A stretch of DNA of 64,000 bases from Corynebacterium sp. HS2168-gen11 (lineage in GTDB: Bacteria; Actinomycetota; Actinomycetes; Mycobacteriales; Mycobacteriaceae). Under the pieces are notes generated by a model. That model saw only the letters and a program-made list of their open reading frames with translations, did not search any database and had not been told where the DNA came from. Below are positions 32,088 through 41,513 of this stretch, piece after piece. The stretch is from the NCBI RefSeq assembly GCF_024834075.1, contig NZ_JANUXR010000001.1, positions 1 through 64,000 on the forward strand. The letters run 5' to 3'. A program made the translations under genes and the position numbers. The first letter of the stretch is position 1, and each line of letters opens with the position of its first letter.

Positions 32088-33704
32088 GTGCATTTACTAG
32101 TCGAAAATCAACTACTCGCACTGATCGTCATTATGGCGATAGGTCTTGCAGTCGGACGCATCAAAATTGGCGGATTCCGCCTCGGTGTTGCGGCCGTCTT
32201 GTTCGTTGGCCTCGGTTTTTCCGCAGTGGAACCTCAAATTGCGTTACCAAAAATCCTATTCATCATCGGCCTCTCGCTCTTCGTCTATACGATTGGCCTA
32301 GAAGCTGGACCAGGGTTCTTCGCATCCATGAAAACCACTGGTCTGAAGCATAATCTCTTTGGTTTGCTTATGATCACCGTCGCCACCATCATCGCGTACT
32401 ATGCGGTGCGGTTGAGCGGCTTTGATGCAGCAACTGGTGCTGGCATGTTTACCGGTGCAGTCACAAACACGCCAGCAATGGCCGCTGTTGTCAATACTCT
32501 GCCATCGTTAATCGGACCGGATCAGCAAGAGCTATTGAAGTTCCCAGTTGTTGCATACTCCTTGGCATACCCAATTGGTGTTTTGGGTGTGATCATGTCT
32601 ATCGCCATCTTGGCAAAGGTTTTCCGCATTGACCACAATGAAGAAGCGCGGAAGGCAGGTGTTGCTGTACGTCAACTTGAAACCCGTCGCATCCGTGTGA
32701 CTCACGAAAACTTGCCATCGGTGACAATCATGCCTCACGCGTTCGATGTCGATATTATTGTCTCTCGTATCGAACATCACGGCCAGCTTTTTCTTCCAGA
32801 ACCAGGCGATCGCGTTGATCCAGGCGATATTTTGTCGGTTGTAGGTACCGCTGAAGAGCTCGATAAAGCTGTTGAACATCTTGGTGAGTTCTTGCCAGGT
32901 GATCCAACCCACGACGAGCGTCTCGACTTCCGTCGTATCTTTGTATCTTCTACCGGCTTGGTTGGTATTCCACTGCGCAAGTTGCGTCCGCGCTTGCAAG
33001 GAATACTCGTGACTCGTGTGCGTCGCGGTGACCGTGACTTCGTCGCAAAGCCAGATACGGTGCTGCAATTAGGCGACCGCGTTCGTGTCGTCTCCACTCA
33101 TGATCGCATTGACTCCGCTACCCGTCTGTTTGGCGACTCCTACAAGCGAATCTCAGATTTTAATTTGCTGCCGCTGCTGCTCGGTATGACCATTGGTGTG
33201 CTGCTCGGTTCTATCCCAATGCCACTACCAGGCGGCGGTGACCTGAAGCTGGGTTCTGCTGGTGGTCCACTGATCGTCGCTCTGATTTTAGGGTATATGG
33301 GTCGTACTGGCCCGATTGTGTGGCAGGTACCTTACGGTGCAAACTTGGCACTTCGTCAGTTTGGTATCACCTTGTTCTTAGCTGGTATCGGTACCACTGC
33401 AGGTGCTGGTTTCAGTGAGGCACTGCGTGACCCACAATCGCTGAAAATTATTGCAATGGGTGCGCTGGTAACAATCGCGTTCTCTGTCTTGACCTTGATT
33501 ATTGGTTATAAGTTCTTGAAGATTCCATTTGGCCAAGTTGCGGGTATTATCTCAGGCCTGCAAACGCACCCTGCAGTGTTGTCCTATGTTTCGGATCAAA
33601 CGAAGAATGAGCTACCGTCAATGGGTTATACCTCGGTATATCCAATGGCTATGATCGCTAAGATTTTGGCCGCACAGATTCTGTTGACCGTTCTCTTCTT
33701 GTAA
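32088..33704 (+). CDS. aspartate:alanine exchanger (AAE) family transporter with TrkA-C domains
   Basis: An integral membrane antiporter-type protein of about 538 residues. The N-terminal half-repeat (GRIKIGGFRLGVAAVLFVG, YTIGLEAGPGFFASM, GAVTNTPAMAAV) and C-terminal half-repeat (GGPLIVALILGYMGRTGPIVW, GIISGLQTHPAVLSYV) are the two copies typical of AspT/YbjL/YidE. Between them lie two TrkA-C regulatory domains (about residues 190-365). I favour the GTG at 32088; a TTG at 32052 is also in frame, and neither has a clear ribosome binding site. Substrate is probably a dicarboxylic amino acid or acid but is unproven. Confidence 0.85.
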   Translation: MHLLVENQLLALIVIMAIGLAVGRIKIGGFRLGVAAVLFVGLGFSAVEPQIALPKILFIIGLSLFVYTIGLEAGPGFFASMKTTGLKHNLFGLLMITVATIIAYYAVRLSGFDAATGAGMFTGAVTNTPAMAAVVNTLPSLIGPDQQELLKFPVVAYSLAYPIGVLGVIMSIAILAKVFRIDHNEEARKAGVAVRQLETRRIRVTHENLPSVTIMPHAFDVDIIVSRIEHHGQLFLPEPGDRVDPGDILSVVGTAEELDKAVEHLGEFLPGDPTHDERLDFRRIFVSSTGLVGIPLRKLRPRLQGILVTRVRRGDRDFVAKPDTVLQLGDRVRVVSTHDRIDSATRLFGDSYKRISDFNLLPLLLGMTIGVLLGSIPMPLPGGGDLKLGSAGGPLIVALILGYMGRTGPIVWQVPYGANLALRQFGITLFLAGIGTTAGAGFSEALRDPQSLKIIAMGALVTIAFSVLTLIIGYKFLKIPFGQVAGIISGLQTHPAVLSYVSDQTKNELPSMGYTSVYPMAMIAKILAAQILLTVLFL

Positions 33705-33726
33705 ACGATTTTCACTCGTATACCTA

Positions 33727-33766
33727 GGGCCTGTTCTCGATATTAGTTCGAGAACAGGCCCTTTCT
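33727..33766 (+). terminator. terminator of the AAE transporter gene
   Basis: A perfect 14-bp stem, GGGCCTGTTCTCGA/TCGAGAACAGGCCC, with a 7-base loop followed by TTTCTT. Confidence 0.92.
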
Positions 33767-33815
33767 TATGCCTCAATATTTGCAAGACTTTCCTACCTCA
33801 AGTTAGCAGCAAAGT

Positions 33816-34388
33816 TTATATGCGGCGTTCAAAGACCGCAGCACCCTTTTTGCCAACGAGAATCAAATGTCCTTCAGCATCTGTATAAAACCTTGGAAAA
33901 TGAAAGAGCAACAAGTTCATTTCGTTATCAGATTGCTGCCGACCCGCTGGGCACACTGGCATCACAGCATTAAATCCAATTGCAACAAGACGGTTATATG
34001 ATTCCGTTGTCACAATCCGATGTGGATGGCATCCGCCCGAATAGTCCAGATATTGCAAATAGCTACCGTACCCTGAGGAAGTCACAGACTCCAGAGCTTC
34101 GCGAATCGGATGCCCACCTTCTAAATACGCACCAAAGCTTAATTTTGCTTGACGACGTTGCGTATGCACCCATTCGCCCTGGCGAAAACTTTCCAGCTGG
34201 TCAGCAGGGATAGGATACACACCGGTAGGAAGCGGCTGGAAAAGCTCTCCATCAGGTACCTTAAACACTTCTTGTACTGACGAGACAATATCGGTTTCAG
34301 AAGCGCTCGAACTCGGTGCAGCTACAGCTGAATTCGTAGAACATACACACAATACGCACGTGACTGTCGTAGCAATAAGTTTCTTCAT
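33816..34388 (-). CDS. secreted protein of unknown function
   Basis: From the ATG at 34388 a 190-residue protein with a clear signal peptide (MKKLIATTVT, Cys/Val-rich core, cleavage near AVAA-P at residues 21-24). The mature part is Ser-rich at first, then holds FQPLPTGVYPIPADQLESFRQGEWV and LQYLDYSGGCHPHRIVTTESYNRLVAIGFNAVMPVCPAG. Two Cys in the mature part may form a disulfide. I do not recognise a family. It stands alone between a terminator and the rpsA terminator. A copy of the dispersed 11-mer lies inside (34147), read antisense. Confidence 0.65.
   Translation of the reverse strand: MKKLIATTVTCVLCVCSTNSAVAAPSSSASETDIVSSVQEVFKVPDGELFQPLPTGVYPIPADQLESFRQGEWVHTQRRQAKLSFGAYLEGGHPIREALESVTSSGYGSYLQYLDYSGGCHPHRIVTTESYNRLVAIGFNAVMPVCPAGRQQSDNEMNLLLFHFPRFYTDAEGHLILVGKKGAAVFERRI
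34147..34157 (+). repeat. dispersed word GCTTGACGACG, copy 7
   Basis: Exact copy within the minus-strand secreted-protein gene, where it is read as Q-R-R-Q-A. Confidence 0.7.
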
Positions 34389-34698
34389 AATGTACGTAGT
34401 ATATACCATTGAAGGTGTTATTCAGAGGTTTATATTCATATTTCAGAAAAATCTATCGGGTATTTATTGGAATATATTGGTTACAAGAAGAATCCTACGA
34501 ACATCGCTGAAAATAATCATCCATCTATTCGACGTTGTTTACTACTGTTGTCACACTGTCAACGAATAGTCACATGAAGAAGACGCACTCAAGCCTCTAT
34601 CGATGCTCTCTATACTGCAAAGGCAGAATACAGCAAACGTCCCATGCGATCATCTTCATGACCACATGGGACGTTTTACAATGCTAACAAACTAAAGC
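34389..34698. other. intergenic region between the secreted-protein gene and rpsA
   Basis: No gene seen. It contains the AT-rich upstream region of the secreted-protein gene and the rpsA terminator. Confidence 0.5.
34636..34675 (-). terminator. terminator of rpsA
   Basis: AACGTCCCATG and CATGGGACGTT form an 11-bp stem with an 18-base loop, 24 bases after the rpsA stop. Confidence 0.8.
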
Positions 34699-36165
34699 TT
34701 AGTTACCAGCGAGCTTCTCGCGCAGAGCAGCAAGCTGCTCGTCGGAAGCCAAGGAACCGCCCTCAACAGCTGCTTCCTCAGCTGCGGCCGGAGCTGCCTC
34801 AGCGGTTTCAGAAGAGTAGTTGTTTGCAGATTCACCAGCAGCTGCAGCTTCAGCGGCTGCTGCACGGTTACGCTCGATTTGAGCGGTGTGCAGGTTGAAG
34901 CGACGCTCGGACTCAGCGTAACGTGCTTCCCACTCCTGGCGCTGAGCATCGAAGCCCTCGAGCCATTCGTTGGTCTCGGAATCGAAACCTTCTGGGAAGA
35001 TGTAGTTACCCTGCTCATCGTAGGAGTCAGCCATACCGTACTTGGATGGATCGAACTCTTCGGTGTAGTCCTCATCAGCTTGCTTGAGGGAAAGGGAGAT
35101 ACGACGACGCTCAAGGTCAATGTCGATGACCTTAACCATTGCCTCTTCGCCAACCTTCACAACCTGATCAGGAACCTCTACGTGGCGCTGAGCCAACTCA
35201 GAGATGTGTACCAGACCCTCGATGCCCTCTTCAACGCGAACGAATGCGCCGAATGGAACCAGCTTGGTGACCTTACCAGGAACGATCTGGCCAACAGCGT
35301 GGGTACGAGCGAATACACGCCATGGATCTTCCTGAGTTGCCTTCAAGGAAAGGGAAACGCGCTCGCGGTCGAGATCAACGTCGAGAACCTCAACGGTGAC
35401 TTCGTCGCCAACGGTAACAACCTCAGATGGGTGATCGATGTGCTTCCAAGAAAGCTCAGAAACGTGTACGAGACCGTCTACACCACCGAGATCAACGAAT
35501 GCACCGAAGTTGACGATGGAGGAAACGTGACCCTTGCGAACCTGGCCCTTTTGGAGCTGGTGCAGGAACTCAGAGCGAACCTCAGACTGGTTCTGCTCAA
35601 GCCATGCGCGGCGGGACAAAACAACGTTGTTGCGCTGCTTGTCGAGCTCGATGATCTTTGCTTCGATCTGCTGACCGATGTATGGGTCGAGCTCACGAAC
35701 GCGACGCATCTCAACCAAGGATGCTGGCAGGAAGCCACGCAGACCGATGTCGAGGATGAGACCACCCTTGACAACTTCGATGACGGTACCAGTAACTGGC
35801 TCGTCCTTCTCCTTGAGTTCTTCGATTGCGCCCCAAGCACGCTCGTACTGAGCACGCTTCTTGGAAAGGATCAAACGACCTTCCTTGTCCTCTTTGGTGA
35901 GAACAAGAGCGTCAATTTGATCGCCAACCTCGACAACCTGGTCTGGGTCAACGTCATGCTTGATGGAAAGCTCGCGAACTGGAATAACACCTTCGGTCTT
36001 ATATCCGATATCGAGCAAAACCTCATCGTGGTCAACCTTCACCACGGTACCTTCAACGATGTCGCCATCGTTGAAGTACTTGATGGTGGCATCGACAGCT
36101 GCGAGGAAATCCTCAGCGGTGCCAATATCGTTGATGGCAACCTGAGGTACATTATTGGAGGTCAT
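34699..36165 (-). CDS. rpsA: 30S ribosomal protein S1
   Basis: mRNA-binding ribosomal protein. From the ATG at 36165 (GGAG about 11 bases upstream) it is 488 residues with four S1 domains: GDIVEGTVVKVDHDEVLLDIG, GTVIEVVKGGLILDIG, KGHVSSIVNFGAFVDLGG and PGKVTKLVPFGAFVRVEEG. A Glu/Ala-rich C-terminal tail follows. Four domains is the actinobacterial form, against six in E. coli. The open frame runs 20 codons further upstream, but those lack a start context. Codon bias is strong, which creates a long spurious open frame on the other strand. Confidence 0.96.
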   Translation of the reverse strand: MTSNNVPQVAINDIGTAEDFLAAVDATIKYFNDGDIVEGTVVKVDHDEVLLDIGYKTEGVIPVRELSIKHDVDPDQVVEVGDQIDALVLTKEDKEGRLILSKKRAQYERAWGAIEELKEKDEPVTGTVIEVVKGGLILDIGLRGFLPASLVEMRRVRELDPYIGQQIEAKIIELDKQRNNVVLSRRAWLEQNQSEVRSEFLHQLQKGQVRKGHVSSIVNFGAFVDLGGVDGLVHVSELSWKHIDHPSEVVTVGDEVTVEVLDVDLDRERVSLSLKATQEDPWRVFARTHAVGQIVPGKVTKLVPFGAFVRVEEGIEGLVHISELAQRHVEVPDQVVKVGEEAMVKVIDIDLERRRISLSLKQADEDYTEEFDPSKYGMADSYDEQGNYIFPEGFDSETNEWLEGFDAQRQEWEARYAESERRFNLHTAQIERNRAAAAEAAAAGESANNYSSETAEAAPAAAEEAAVEGGSLASDEQLAALREKLAGN

Positions 36166-36223
36166 ATGTAAAAGTGCTCCGAAATACGTAGGAATCGTTG
36201 ATGGACAGTAACTCGTATCTTTC

Positions 36224-36297
36224 AAATATGCTGTATAACGGCATATTTAATCTCATTTCACGCATTATCTGAATCTCCTACATAAAAAAGATAATGC
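36224..36297 (-). promoter_or_regulatory. rpsA leader with two inverted repeats
   Basis: Upstream of rpsA, AAATATGC/GCATATTT (36224-36231 and 36241-36248, 9-base loop) and GCATTATCT/AGATAATGC (36262-36270 and 36289-36297, 18-base spacer) form perfect inverted repeats. They may be leader hairpins for S1 autoregulation or an operator. The promoter itself was not resolved. Confidence 0.4.
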
Positions 36298-36351
36298 ATC
36301 AAACATAGACACGCTTTGCCCATAATACACGATTTGACCAGCAAGATCAAA

Positions 36352-36357
36352 TATACT
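36352..36357 (+). promoter_or_regulatory. -10 box of a leaderless methyltransferase mRNA
   Basis: TATACT ends exactly 7 bases before the GTG start codon at 36365, the spacing expected when transcription begins at the first base of the start codon. The -35 region is weak. Confidence 0.55.
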
Positions 36358-36364
36358 ACCGCTT

Positions 36365-37192
36365 GTGTCTGAGAATCCTTCTACCCCACTGCCAGCAACA
36401 ATAACTCCAACCACACCTGTCACAACTGCACAATCGTTTACAGCTACACCCGCCTCCCACGCAAACCGAAAATACTGGGATAGCGATGCAGCGGATTATC
36501 ATGAGACACATCCTGAATATCTATCCAGTTTCTACTGGTGCCCAGAAATGCTGCACGAATCAGATGCACAACTCCTTGGCGATATTTCCAGCCAACGAGT
36601 CCTAGAAATTGGCTGCGGTTCAGCACCATGTGCAAATTGGTTACGCACTACTTATCCTGATGCCACTGTTATTGGATGCGATTTATCTCTTTCTATGCTG
36701 CGTCACAGCACGGGATCAACACCTTTAGTACAAGCAGATGCATTAGCTCTTCCATTTGCACCAGCGTCATTCGACACAATCTTTTCTGCTTTTGGTGCAA
36801 TACCTTTTATTGAAGATCTCACAAGTCTTTTCCAGAATTGCGCAGAATTATTACAGCCAAACGGTCGTTTCATCTATGCCACAAACCATCCAATGCGCTG
36901 GGTGTTTCTCGACGATCCTGGTCAACTGGGTCTATTTGCAGCAAATTCCTATTTCGAATCCAGCTATACAGAATTCGATGAAACCACTGGCGAATTACAA
37001 TACGCGGAATACCAGCACACCATGAGCGATCATATCAATGCATTACACGCAGCTGGTTTCCACCTCGAGCGTATGATCGAACCAATCTGGCCACCGGAAT
37101 TAACCCAAACCTGGGGACAATGGTCACCATTGCGTGGCAAGATTTTCCCAGGCACTGCTATTTTCATCGCACAAAAACAGGCACACCGATAG
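36365..37192 (+). CDS. class I SAM-dependent methyltransferase
   Basis: A 275-residue methyltransferase starting at GTG. After a Pro/Thr-rich N-terminal stretch (about 1-35) come NRKYWDSDAADYHETHPEYL, motif I VLEIGCGSAPCANWL, motif II ATVIGCDLSLSML, motif III VQADALALPFAPASFDTIFSAFGAIPF, and a C-terminal HINALHAAGFHLERMIEP. This is the UbiE/Methyltransf_11 type common in corynebacteria between rpsA and polA. Substrate unknown. Confidence 0.88.
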   Translation: MSENPSTPLPATITPTTPVTTAQSFTATPASHANRKYWDSDAADYHETHPEYLSSFYWCPEMLHESDAQLLGDISSQRVLEIGCGSAPCANWLRTTYPDATVIGCDLSLSMLRHSTGSTPLVQADALALPFAPASFDTIFSAFGAIPFIEDLTSLFQNCAELLQPNGRFIYATNHPMRWVFLDDPGQLGLFAANSYFESSYTEFDETTGELQYAEYQHTMSDHINALHAAGFHLERMIEPIWPPELTQTWGQWSPLRGKIFPGTAIFIAQKQAHR

Positions 37193-37233
37193 CACCCACA
37201 ACTACCGATAGCGCCCACAACTACTGCTAGCGC
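37186..37233. repeat. 19-bp tandem repeat, about 2.5 units
   Basis: CCGATAGCACCCACAACTA and CCGATAGCGCCCACAACTA are direct neighbours (37186-37204, 37205-37223), followed by a partial, diverged third unit. The first unit contains the methyltransferase stop codon. Confidence 0.75.
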
Positions 37234-37297
37234 TTAAGCAAGAAGCACTCGCTGCATAGAAGTTGTGAGCGCGTATCGATACCCTACGTGTACCTGG

Positions 37298-39973
37298 CTA
37301 GTGTGCAGCTTCTTGCCAGTTCGAACCAATACCCGCAGAAACTTCTAATGGCACGGAAAGTTTGATTGCGGCATCCATTTCTTGTTCCACAATCTTGGCC
37401 ACCATCTCAGCTTCACCTGGTGCAATTTCCACCACAAGTTCATCATGGACCTGCAGTAAAACTCGAGACTGTACCTGTGCTTGCGTTAAACGCTTATCGA
37501 CGCGCAACATGGCCACTTTGATAATATCGGCCGCGGTTCCTTGAATTGGGGCATTTAACGCAGCTCGTTCTGCATTCTCTCGCATGATTCGGTTGGTGGA
37601 ACCTAACTCTGGCAAGTAGCGTCGACGTCCAAAAAGGGTTTGGGTAAAACCATCTTGGCGCGCTTGTGCAACAACCGAATCAAGATAGTGCTTCACTCCA
37701 CCAAAGCGTTTGAAGTAGTTTTCCATAATCACCTTGGCTTCCCCAGGCGAAATACTTAATTGCTGGGATAAACCAAACGCTGAAAGACCATAAACCAAAC
37801 CATAGGACATTGCCTTGACCCGACGACGCAATTCTGGCGTCACTTCCGATACCGGCACATCAAACACGCGAGAACCCACATAATTATGTAAGTCTTCCCC
37901 ATCGTTATAGGCCTGAATCAAACCTGCATCACCAGAAAGATGCGCCATCACACGCATTTCAATCTGGGAATAATCCGCCGTCAAAAGGGCTTCGTAGCCA
38001 TCTCCAACGACAAAAGCAGCTCGAATCTTTTGTCCATGCATCGTGCGCACTGGAATATTTTGCAAGTTCGGATCAGCAGACGATAAGCGACCGGTCGAAG
38101 TCACCGTCTGATGGAACGTAGTATGAATACGCCCATCATCAGCAACGGCTTTGATCAGCCCTTCGAGCGTCGTTTTCATTTTTTGATACTCACGATGCGC
38201 CAACAAATGATCCAAGAACGGATGTGGATGCGTGATCGCAAGTGTTTCAATTTCTTTTGCCGCAGTCGAATATCCCGTCTTAGTCTTTTTGGTTTTCGGC
38301 AGACCCAGCGTTTCAAATAGCACCACTTGCAACTGTTTTGGCGATGTCAGCAATAACTCCGGATCTCCTGCGAGCTCACGTGCAGCAAATTCTTCTTGCT
38401 GCACCAATGCTTGAAATTCATTGCATTGTTGCTCAAGCTTTTCGACGTCAACTGCAATACCAATATGTTCCATCTTGGCCAATACAGTTGTTAGCGGCAG
38501 TTCTAAGTCTTGATAGAGCTCATAGGATTCAATCTGTTGCAACTGCTCAGTCAGTATCGCTACGAGTTCACGAATAGCACCTGCTTGTTCCACAAGTTCT
38601 TGGCCATTGACTTCATCTAGCAAGCTCAATTGACCAGTATCGGCGGTCTGGAGTTCTCGAGAACAATACCGCTGGACCACGTCGTTAAGCTCATAGCTAC
38701 GTTGACCAGGATTGAGCACATACGCAGCAATGGCAGTGTCATGTGCAACTCCCCGCAACTGAATACCGCGACCAGCCAGCATATGGTAGACAGCTTTGGC
38801 TTGGTGGAAGAACTTCGGCGCAGTGGATGATAAATATTCCGCCACGACGGCTTCATCTGCTGGGGTGAAATTTTCAAAACTCGCGGTGACACCATGGTAT
38901 TGATCATCGACGATGCCAATTGCAACAGCATCACCAAATCCTGGCGTTGCTGTGCCAGTGACCACAACTGCAAAACCTTGCGACCATTGTGCGCGACGCG
39001 CGTTGAGCCAGTCTCCAATATGTGTATCCGTTGCAACAACTAAGTCTGGAGTCTCAACCGAAACAGAAGACTGTGTTTGTTGTTCGAGCTGCATCGCAGT
39101 GAAAATTCGTTCACGCAATGTGCGACCAAATTCCAACTCTTTAAATTGAGTTAATAACTCAGTCAAGTTAGCAGGCTTGAACTCTAGTTGATCTGGGGTG
39201 ACTGGCAATTCCACATCCAGAATCATTTGCGTGAGCGTCCGGTTCAACCGAACTTGATCAATACGCTCGCGCAAATTATTACCAACCACACCTTTAAGCT
39301 CATCCGCATGCTCGAGTAGTGCTTCTAAACTGCCGTATTGCTGAATCCATTTGGTCGCAGTTTTTTCACCAACTTTTGGCACCGATGGCAAATTATCAGA
39401 AGGATCCCCACGCAGTGCCGCAAAGTCTGGATACTGTTGCGGCGCAAGACCATATTTTTCCTCCACTGCCTGTGGAGTAAACCGATGCAAAACCGAAACG
39501 CCCTTCATTGGGTACAACACCGTTGTGGTGTCGTTGACCAACTGGAAAGAATCTCGATCGCCGGTCACAATGAGCGTTTCAAAGCCCAACGGACGCGCAG
39601 CAGTTGCCAAGGTTGCAATAATATCGTCTGCTTCAAACTCTGGCTTTTCCAAAGTAGTGATACCTAAAGTTGTGAGAACTTTTTGTATCAGTGGCACCTG
39701 GCCTTTGAACTCTTCAGGCGTTGCAGCACGCTGAGCCTTGTACTCCGGAAATATTTCAGAACGGAACGTATGACGTCCAACATCGAACGCGACTGCAATA
39801 TGCGAAGGCTGTTCCTCTTTCAACAAGTTCGCGAGCATGGATAAGAATCCATAAACAGCGTTGGTATGCTGCCCACTGGCGGTTGCAAAATTATCCGCTG
39901 GTAATGCAAAAAACGCACGAAACGCCAAGGAATGGCCGTCGATAAGCATAAGTCTTTTCTTTGTTTCAGTCAC
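37298..39973 (-). CDS. polA: DNA polymerase I
   Basis: Repair and Okazaki-fragment polymerase, 891 residues. The N-terminal 5'-3' exonuclease domain starts RLMLIDGHSLAFRAFFALP and has TGDRDSFQLV and GDPSDNLPSVPKVGEKTA. The central 3'-5' exonuclease-like domain (about 310-490) lacks the classic DxE motif, as is usual in actinobacteria. The C-terminal polymerase has motif A DYSQIEMRVMAHLSGD, motif B RRRVKAMSYGLVYGLS and motif C LLQVHDELVVE. No terminator with a T-run was seen downstream. Confidence 0.97.
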   Translation of the reverse strand: MTETKKRLMLIDGHSLAFRAFFALPADNFATASGQHTNAVYGFLSMLANLLKEEQPSHIAVAFDVGRHTFRSEIFPEYKAQRAATPEEFKGQVPLIQKVLTTLGITTLEKPEFEADDIIATLATAARPLGFETLIVTGDRDSFQLVNDTTTVLYPMKGVSVLHRFTPQAVEEKYGLAPQQYPDFAALRGDPSDNLPSVPKVGEKTATKWIQQYGSLEALLEHADELKGVVGNNLRERIDQVRLNRTLTQMILDVELPVTPDQLEFKPANLTELLTQFKELEFGRTLRERIFTAMQLEQQTQSSVSVETPDLVVATDTHIGDWLNARRAQWSQGFAVVVTGTATPGFGDAVAIGIVDDQYHGVTASFENFTPADEAVVAEYLSSTAPKFFHQAKAVYHMLAGRGIQLRGVAHDTAIAAYVLNPGQRSYELNDVVQRYCSRELQTADTGQLSLLDEVNGQELVEQAGAIRELVAILTEQLQQIESYELYQDLELPLTTVLAKMEHIGIAVDVEKLEQQCNEFQALVQQEEFAARELAGDPELLLTSPKQLQVVLFETLGLPKTKKTKTGYSTAAKEIETLAITHPHPFLDHLLAHREYQKMKTTLEGLIKAVADDGRIHTTFHQTVTSTGRLSSADPNLQNIPVRTMHGQKIRAAFVVGDGYEALLTADYSQIEMRVMAHLSGDAGLIQAYNDGEDLHNYVGSRVFDVPVSEVTPELRRRVKAMSYGLVYGLSAFGLSQQLSISPGEAKVIMENYFKRFGGVKHYLDSVVAQARQDGFTQTLFGRRRYLPELGSTNRIMRENAERAALNAPIQGTAADIIKVAMLRVDKRLTQAQVQSRVLLQVHDELVVEIAPGEAEMVAKIVEQEMDAAIKLSVPLEVSAGIGSNWQEAAH

Positions 39974-40103
39974 GTTTTTAAGTGTAGCCGAGAATGCATA
40001 TAGCTTGGAGATCGATCATAAGCCTTTCCAAAATCTTCCAATCTACGCAGGTCAAAGCCATAATTTCACTATCCGGCAAAACTGTACTAATATTTCTTCT
40101 TGC

Positions 40104-40177
40104 GCCCCAGTAGCCCAATTGGCAGAGGCAACGGATTCAAAACCCGTCCAGTGTGAGTTCGAGTCTCACCTGGGGCA
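40104..40177 (+). tRNA. tRNA with anticodon CAA (Leu by anticodon), short variable arm
   Basis: Cloverleaf: acceptor GCCCCAG/CTGGGGC, D arm GCC/GGC with GG in the loop, anticodon loop TTCAAAA giving CAA, variable region of 5 bases (CCAGT), T arm GTGAG-TTCGAGT-CTCAC, discriminator A, CCA not encoded. CAA reads the Leu codon UUG, but bacterial tRNA-Leu normally has a long class II variable arm. The anticodon stem also has an A-C mismatch at its loop end. A T-rich hairpin terminator follows. Confidence 0.8.
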
Positions 40178-40184
40178 CAATTTC

Positions 40185-40223
40185 AAACCGCCGATCATGA
40201 TCACCACAAGATTGGCGGTTTTT
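40185..40223 (+). terminator. terminator after the tRNA
   Basis: AAACCGCC and GGCGGTTT pair and are followed by TTT, directly after the tRNA. Confidence 0.75.
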
Positions 40224-40354
40224 GCTATGCGCATACACCGTCTCGGCGCCCTGCAACCGAAATACCTTCTCGTTCCGACAGTGGGATCCACCACCGCCTC
40301 ATAGATACGCGGTAGTGTGAGTAACGCATTTACCAACCAAACGAAAGCAAGATT

Positions 40355-41260
40355 ATGGCAAACCCTCGTGTGTCTCATAAGAATCCTTTGACATATCTTC
40401 TGCATGCCTTCATCGGCGCAGGCATTGGCCTGGCAGAATTAGTACCAGGTGTTTCAGGCGGCACTGTTGCGCTGGCAACTGGCATTTATGAACGCGCGAT
40501 TGCCAACGGCGATGCACTACTCAACGTCGTGCGCTGCTTGCTTCGCGATCGCAGCCAACTAGCAGCTGCTTTTCGACGCGTAGAGTGGCCATTCTTACTC
40601 AGTGTCGGCTTCGGAATGATTGCAACTGTATTTGCACTTTCGGAAGTCATGCATACCTTTGTGGCAGACTCACCACAAACCGCACGTGCGCTATTTTTAG
40701 GCATGATTGTCGTTTCACTGGCTGTGCCAATTCGGATGATTGGTCTGCAAAATTTCCAAAAACATCGTATAGCTGCGATTCTGAGTTTCTGTCTCTCCGC
40801 GATCTTTATTTTCATCATTACCGGCTACACTGCCGCCGAAAAAACTGAACCACCATTGATTATGATTTTTGCCGCCGCTGCAATTGCTGTGTGCGCACTT
40901 ATTCTTCCAGGTGTTTCAGGTTCATTCATGCTCCTCGCAATGGGCCTGTACCAAAGTGTGCTCGGTGCAGTGAGCGATCGTAATATGCTGGTCATCGCAG
41001 TGTTTGTTGCAGGCGCCCTCACTGGATTAGCGCTGTTTATTCGTGTGCTGAAATACCTCATGAACAACCACCACACCATTACGATGGCAACTATGGCTGG
41101 ATTTATGCTGGGTTCCTTACGTGCATTATGGCCTTGGCAAACAGAGCAAGCTGGATTACTCGCACCTCAGGGCGATCTACTGTGGCTTGGCGGCATGATA
41201 ATTTTAGGCGGCGTCATTGCGACTGGTTTTATTTTCATAGAAAAATTCTCAAACCAGTAG
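40355..41260 (+). CDS. DUF368 (PopT-type) polyprenyl-phosphate translocase
   Basis: A 301-residue integral membrane protein with the duplicated DUF368 signature: GIGLAELVPGVSGGTVALATGIYE near residues 25-50 and ALILPGVSGSFMLLAMGLYQ near residues 180-205. It has about eight hydrophobic segments. DUF368 proteins (PopT) were shown to return undecaprenyl phosphate across the membrane for reuse in cell-wall synthesis. In corynebacteria decaprenyl phosphate, also used for arabinogalactan, is the likely lipid. Single gene followed by a terminator. Confidence 0.9.
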   Translation: MANPRVSHKNPLTYLLHAFIGAGIGLAELVPGVSGGTVALATGIYERAIANGDALLNVVRCLLRDRSQLAAAFRRVEWPFLLSVGFGMIATVFALSEVMHTFVADSPQTARALFLGMIVVSLAVPIRMIGLQNFQKHRIAAILSFCLSAIFIFIITGYTAAEKTEPPLIMIFAAAAIAVCALILPGVSGSFMLLAMGLYQSVLGAVSDRNMLVIAVFVAGALTGLALFIRVLKYLMNNHHTITMATMAGFMLGSLRALWPWQTEQAGLLAPQGDLLWLGGMIILGGVIATGFIFIEKFSNQ

Positions 41261-41302
41261 TTTTTCGCAACTTCAAGCAAACTGCAGTACTGAAATATTT
41301 CG

Positions 41303-41337
41303 AATGTGCCTCACCATATGTGTGAGGCACATTTTTT
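41303..41337 (+). terminator. terminator after the DUF368 gene
   Basis: A perfect 12-bp stem, AATGTGCCTCAC/GTGAGGCACATT, with a 7-base loop and a T-run. Confidence 0.93.
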
Positions 41338-41513
41338 GATTACATAACCTGCACAGTAGCGCATAAATTATGCATAGAAGTGCGGTAAACTTGTTCATAA
41401 TATTAATGTAAAACTTTTAGTTTTCGTAGTACAACCGCCCATAAATGGCCAGCTAGATACATTCAGAACACCTAATACTACAACCCACACCGCTGATAAA
41501 TATTTTCGCCCAG

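Noticed and set aside
34879-36171. 430-residue open frame antisense to rpsA
   Set aside because: Mirrors the strong codon bias of rpsA on the other strand; no start context and no recognisable domain.
37186-37233. Short tandem repeat considered as a CRISPR-like or regulatory array
   Set aside because: Units are directly adjacent with no spacers, and only about two and a half copies; simple tandem duplication.
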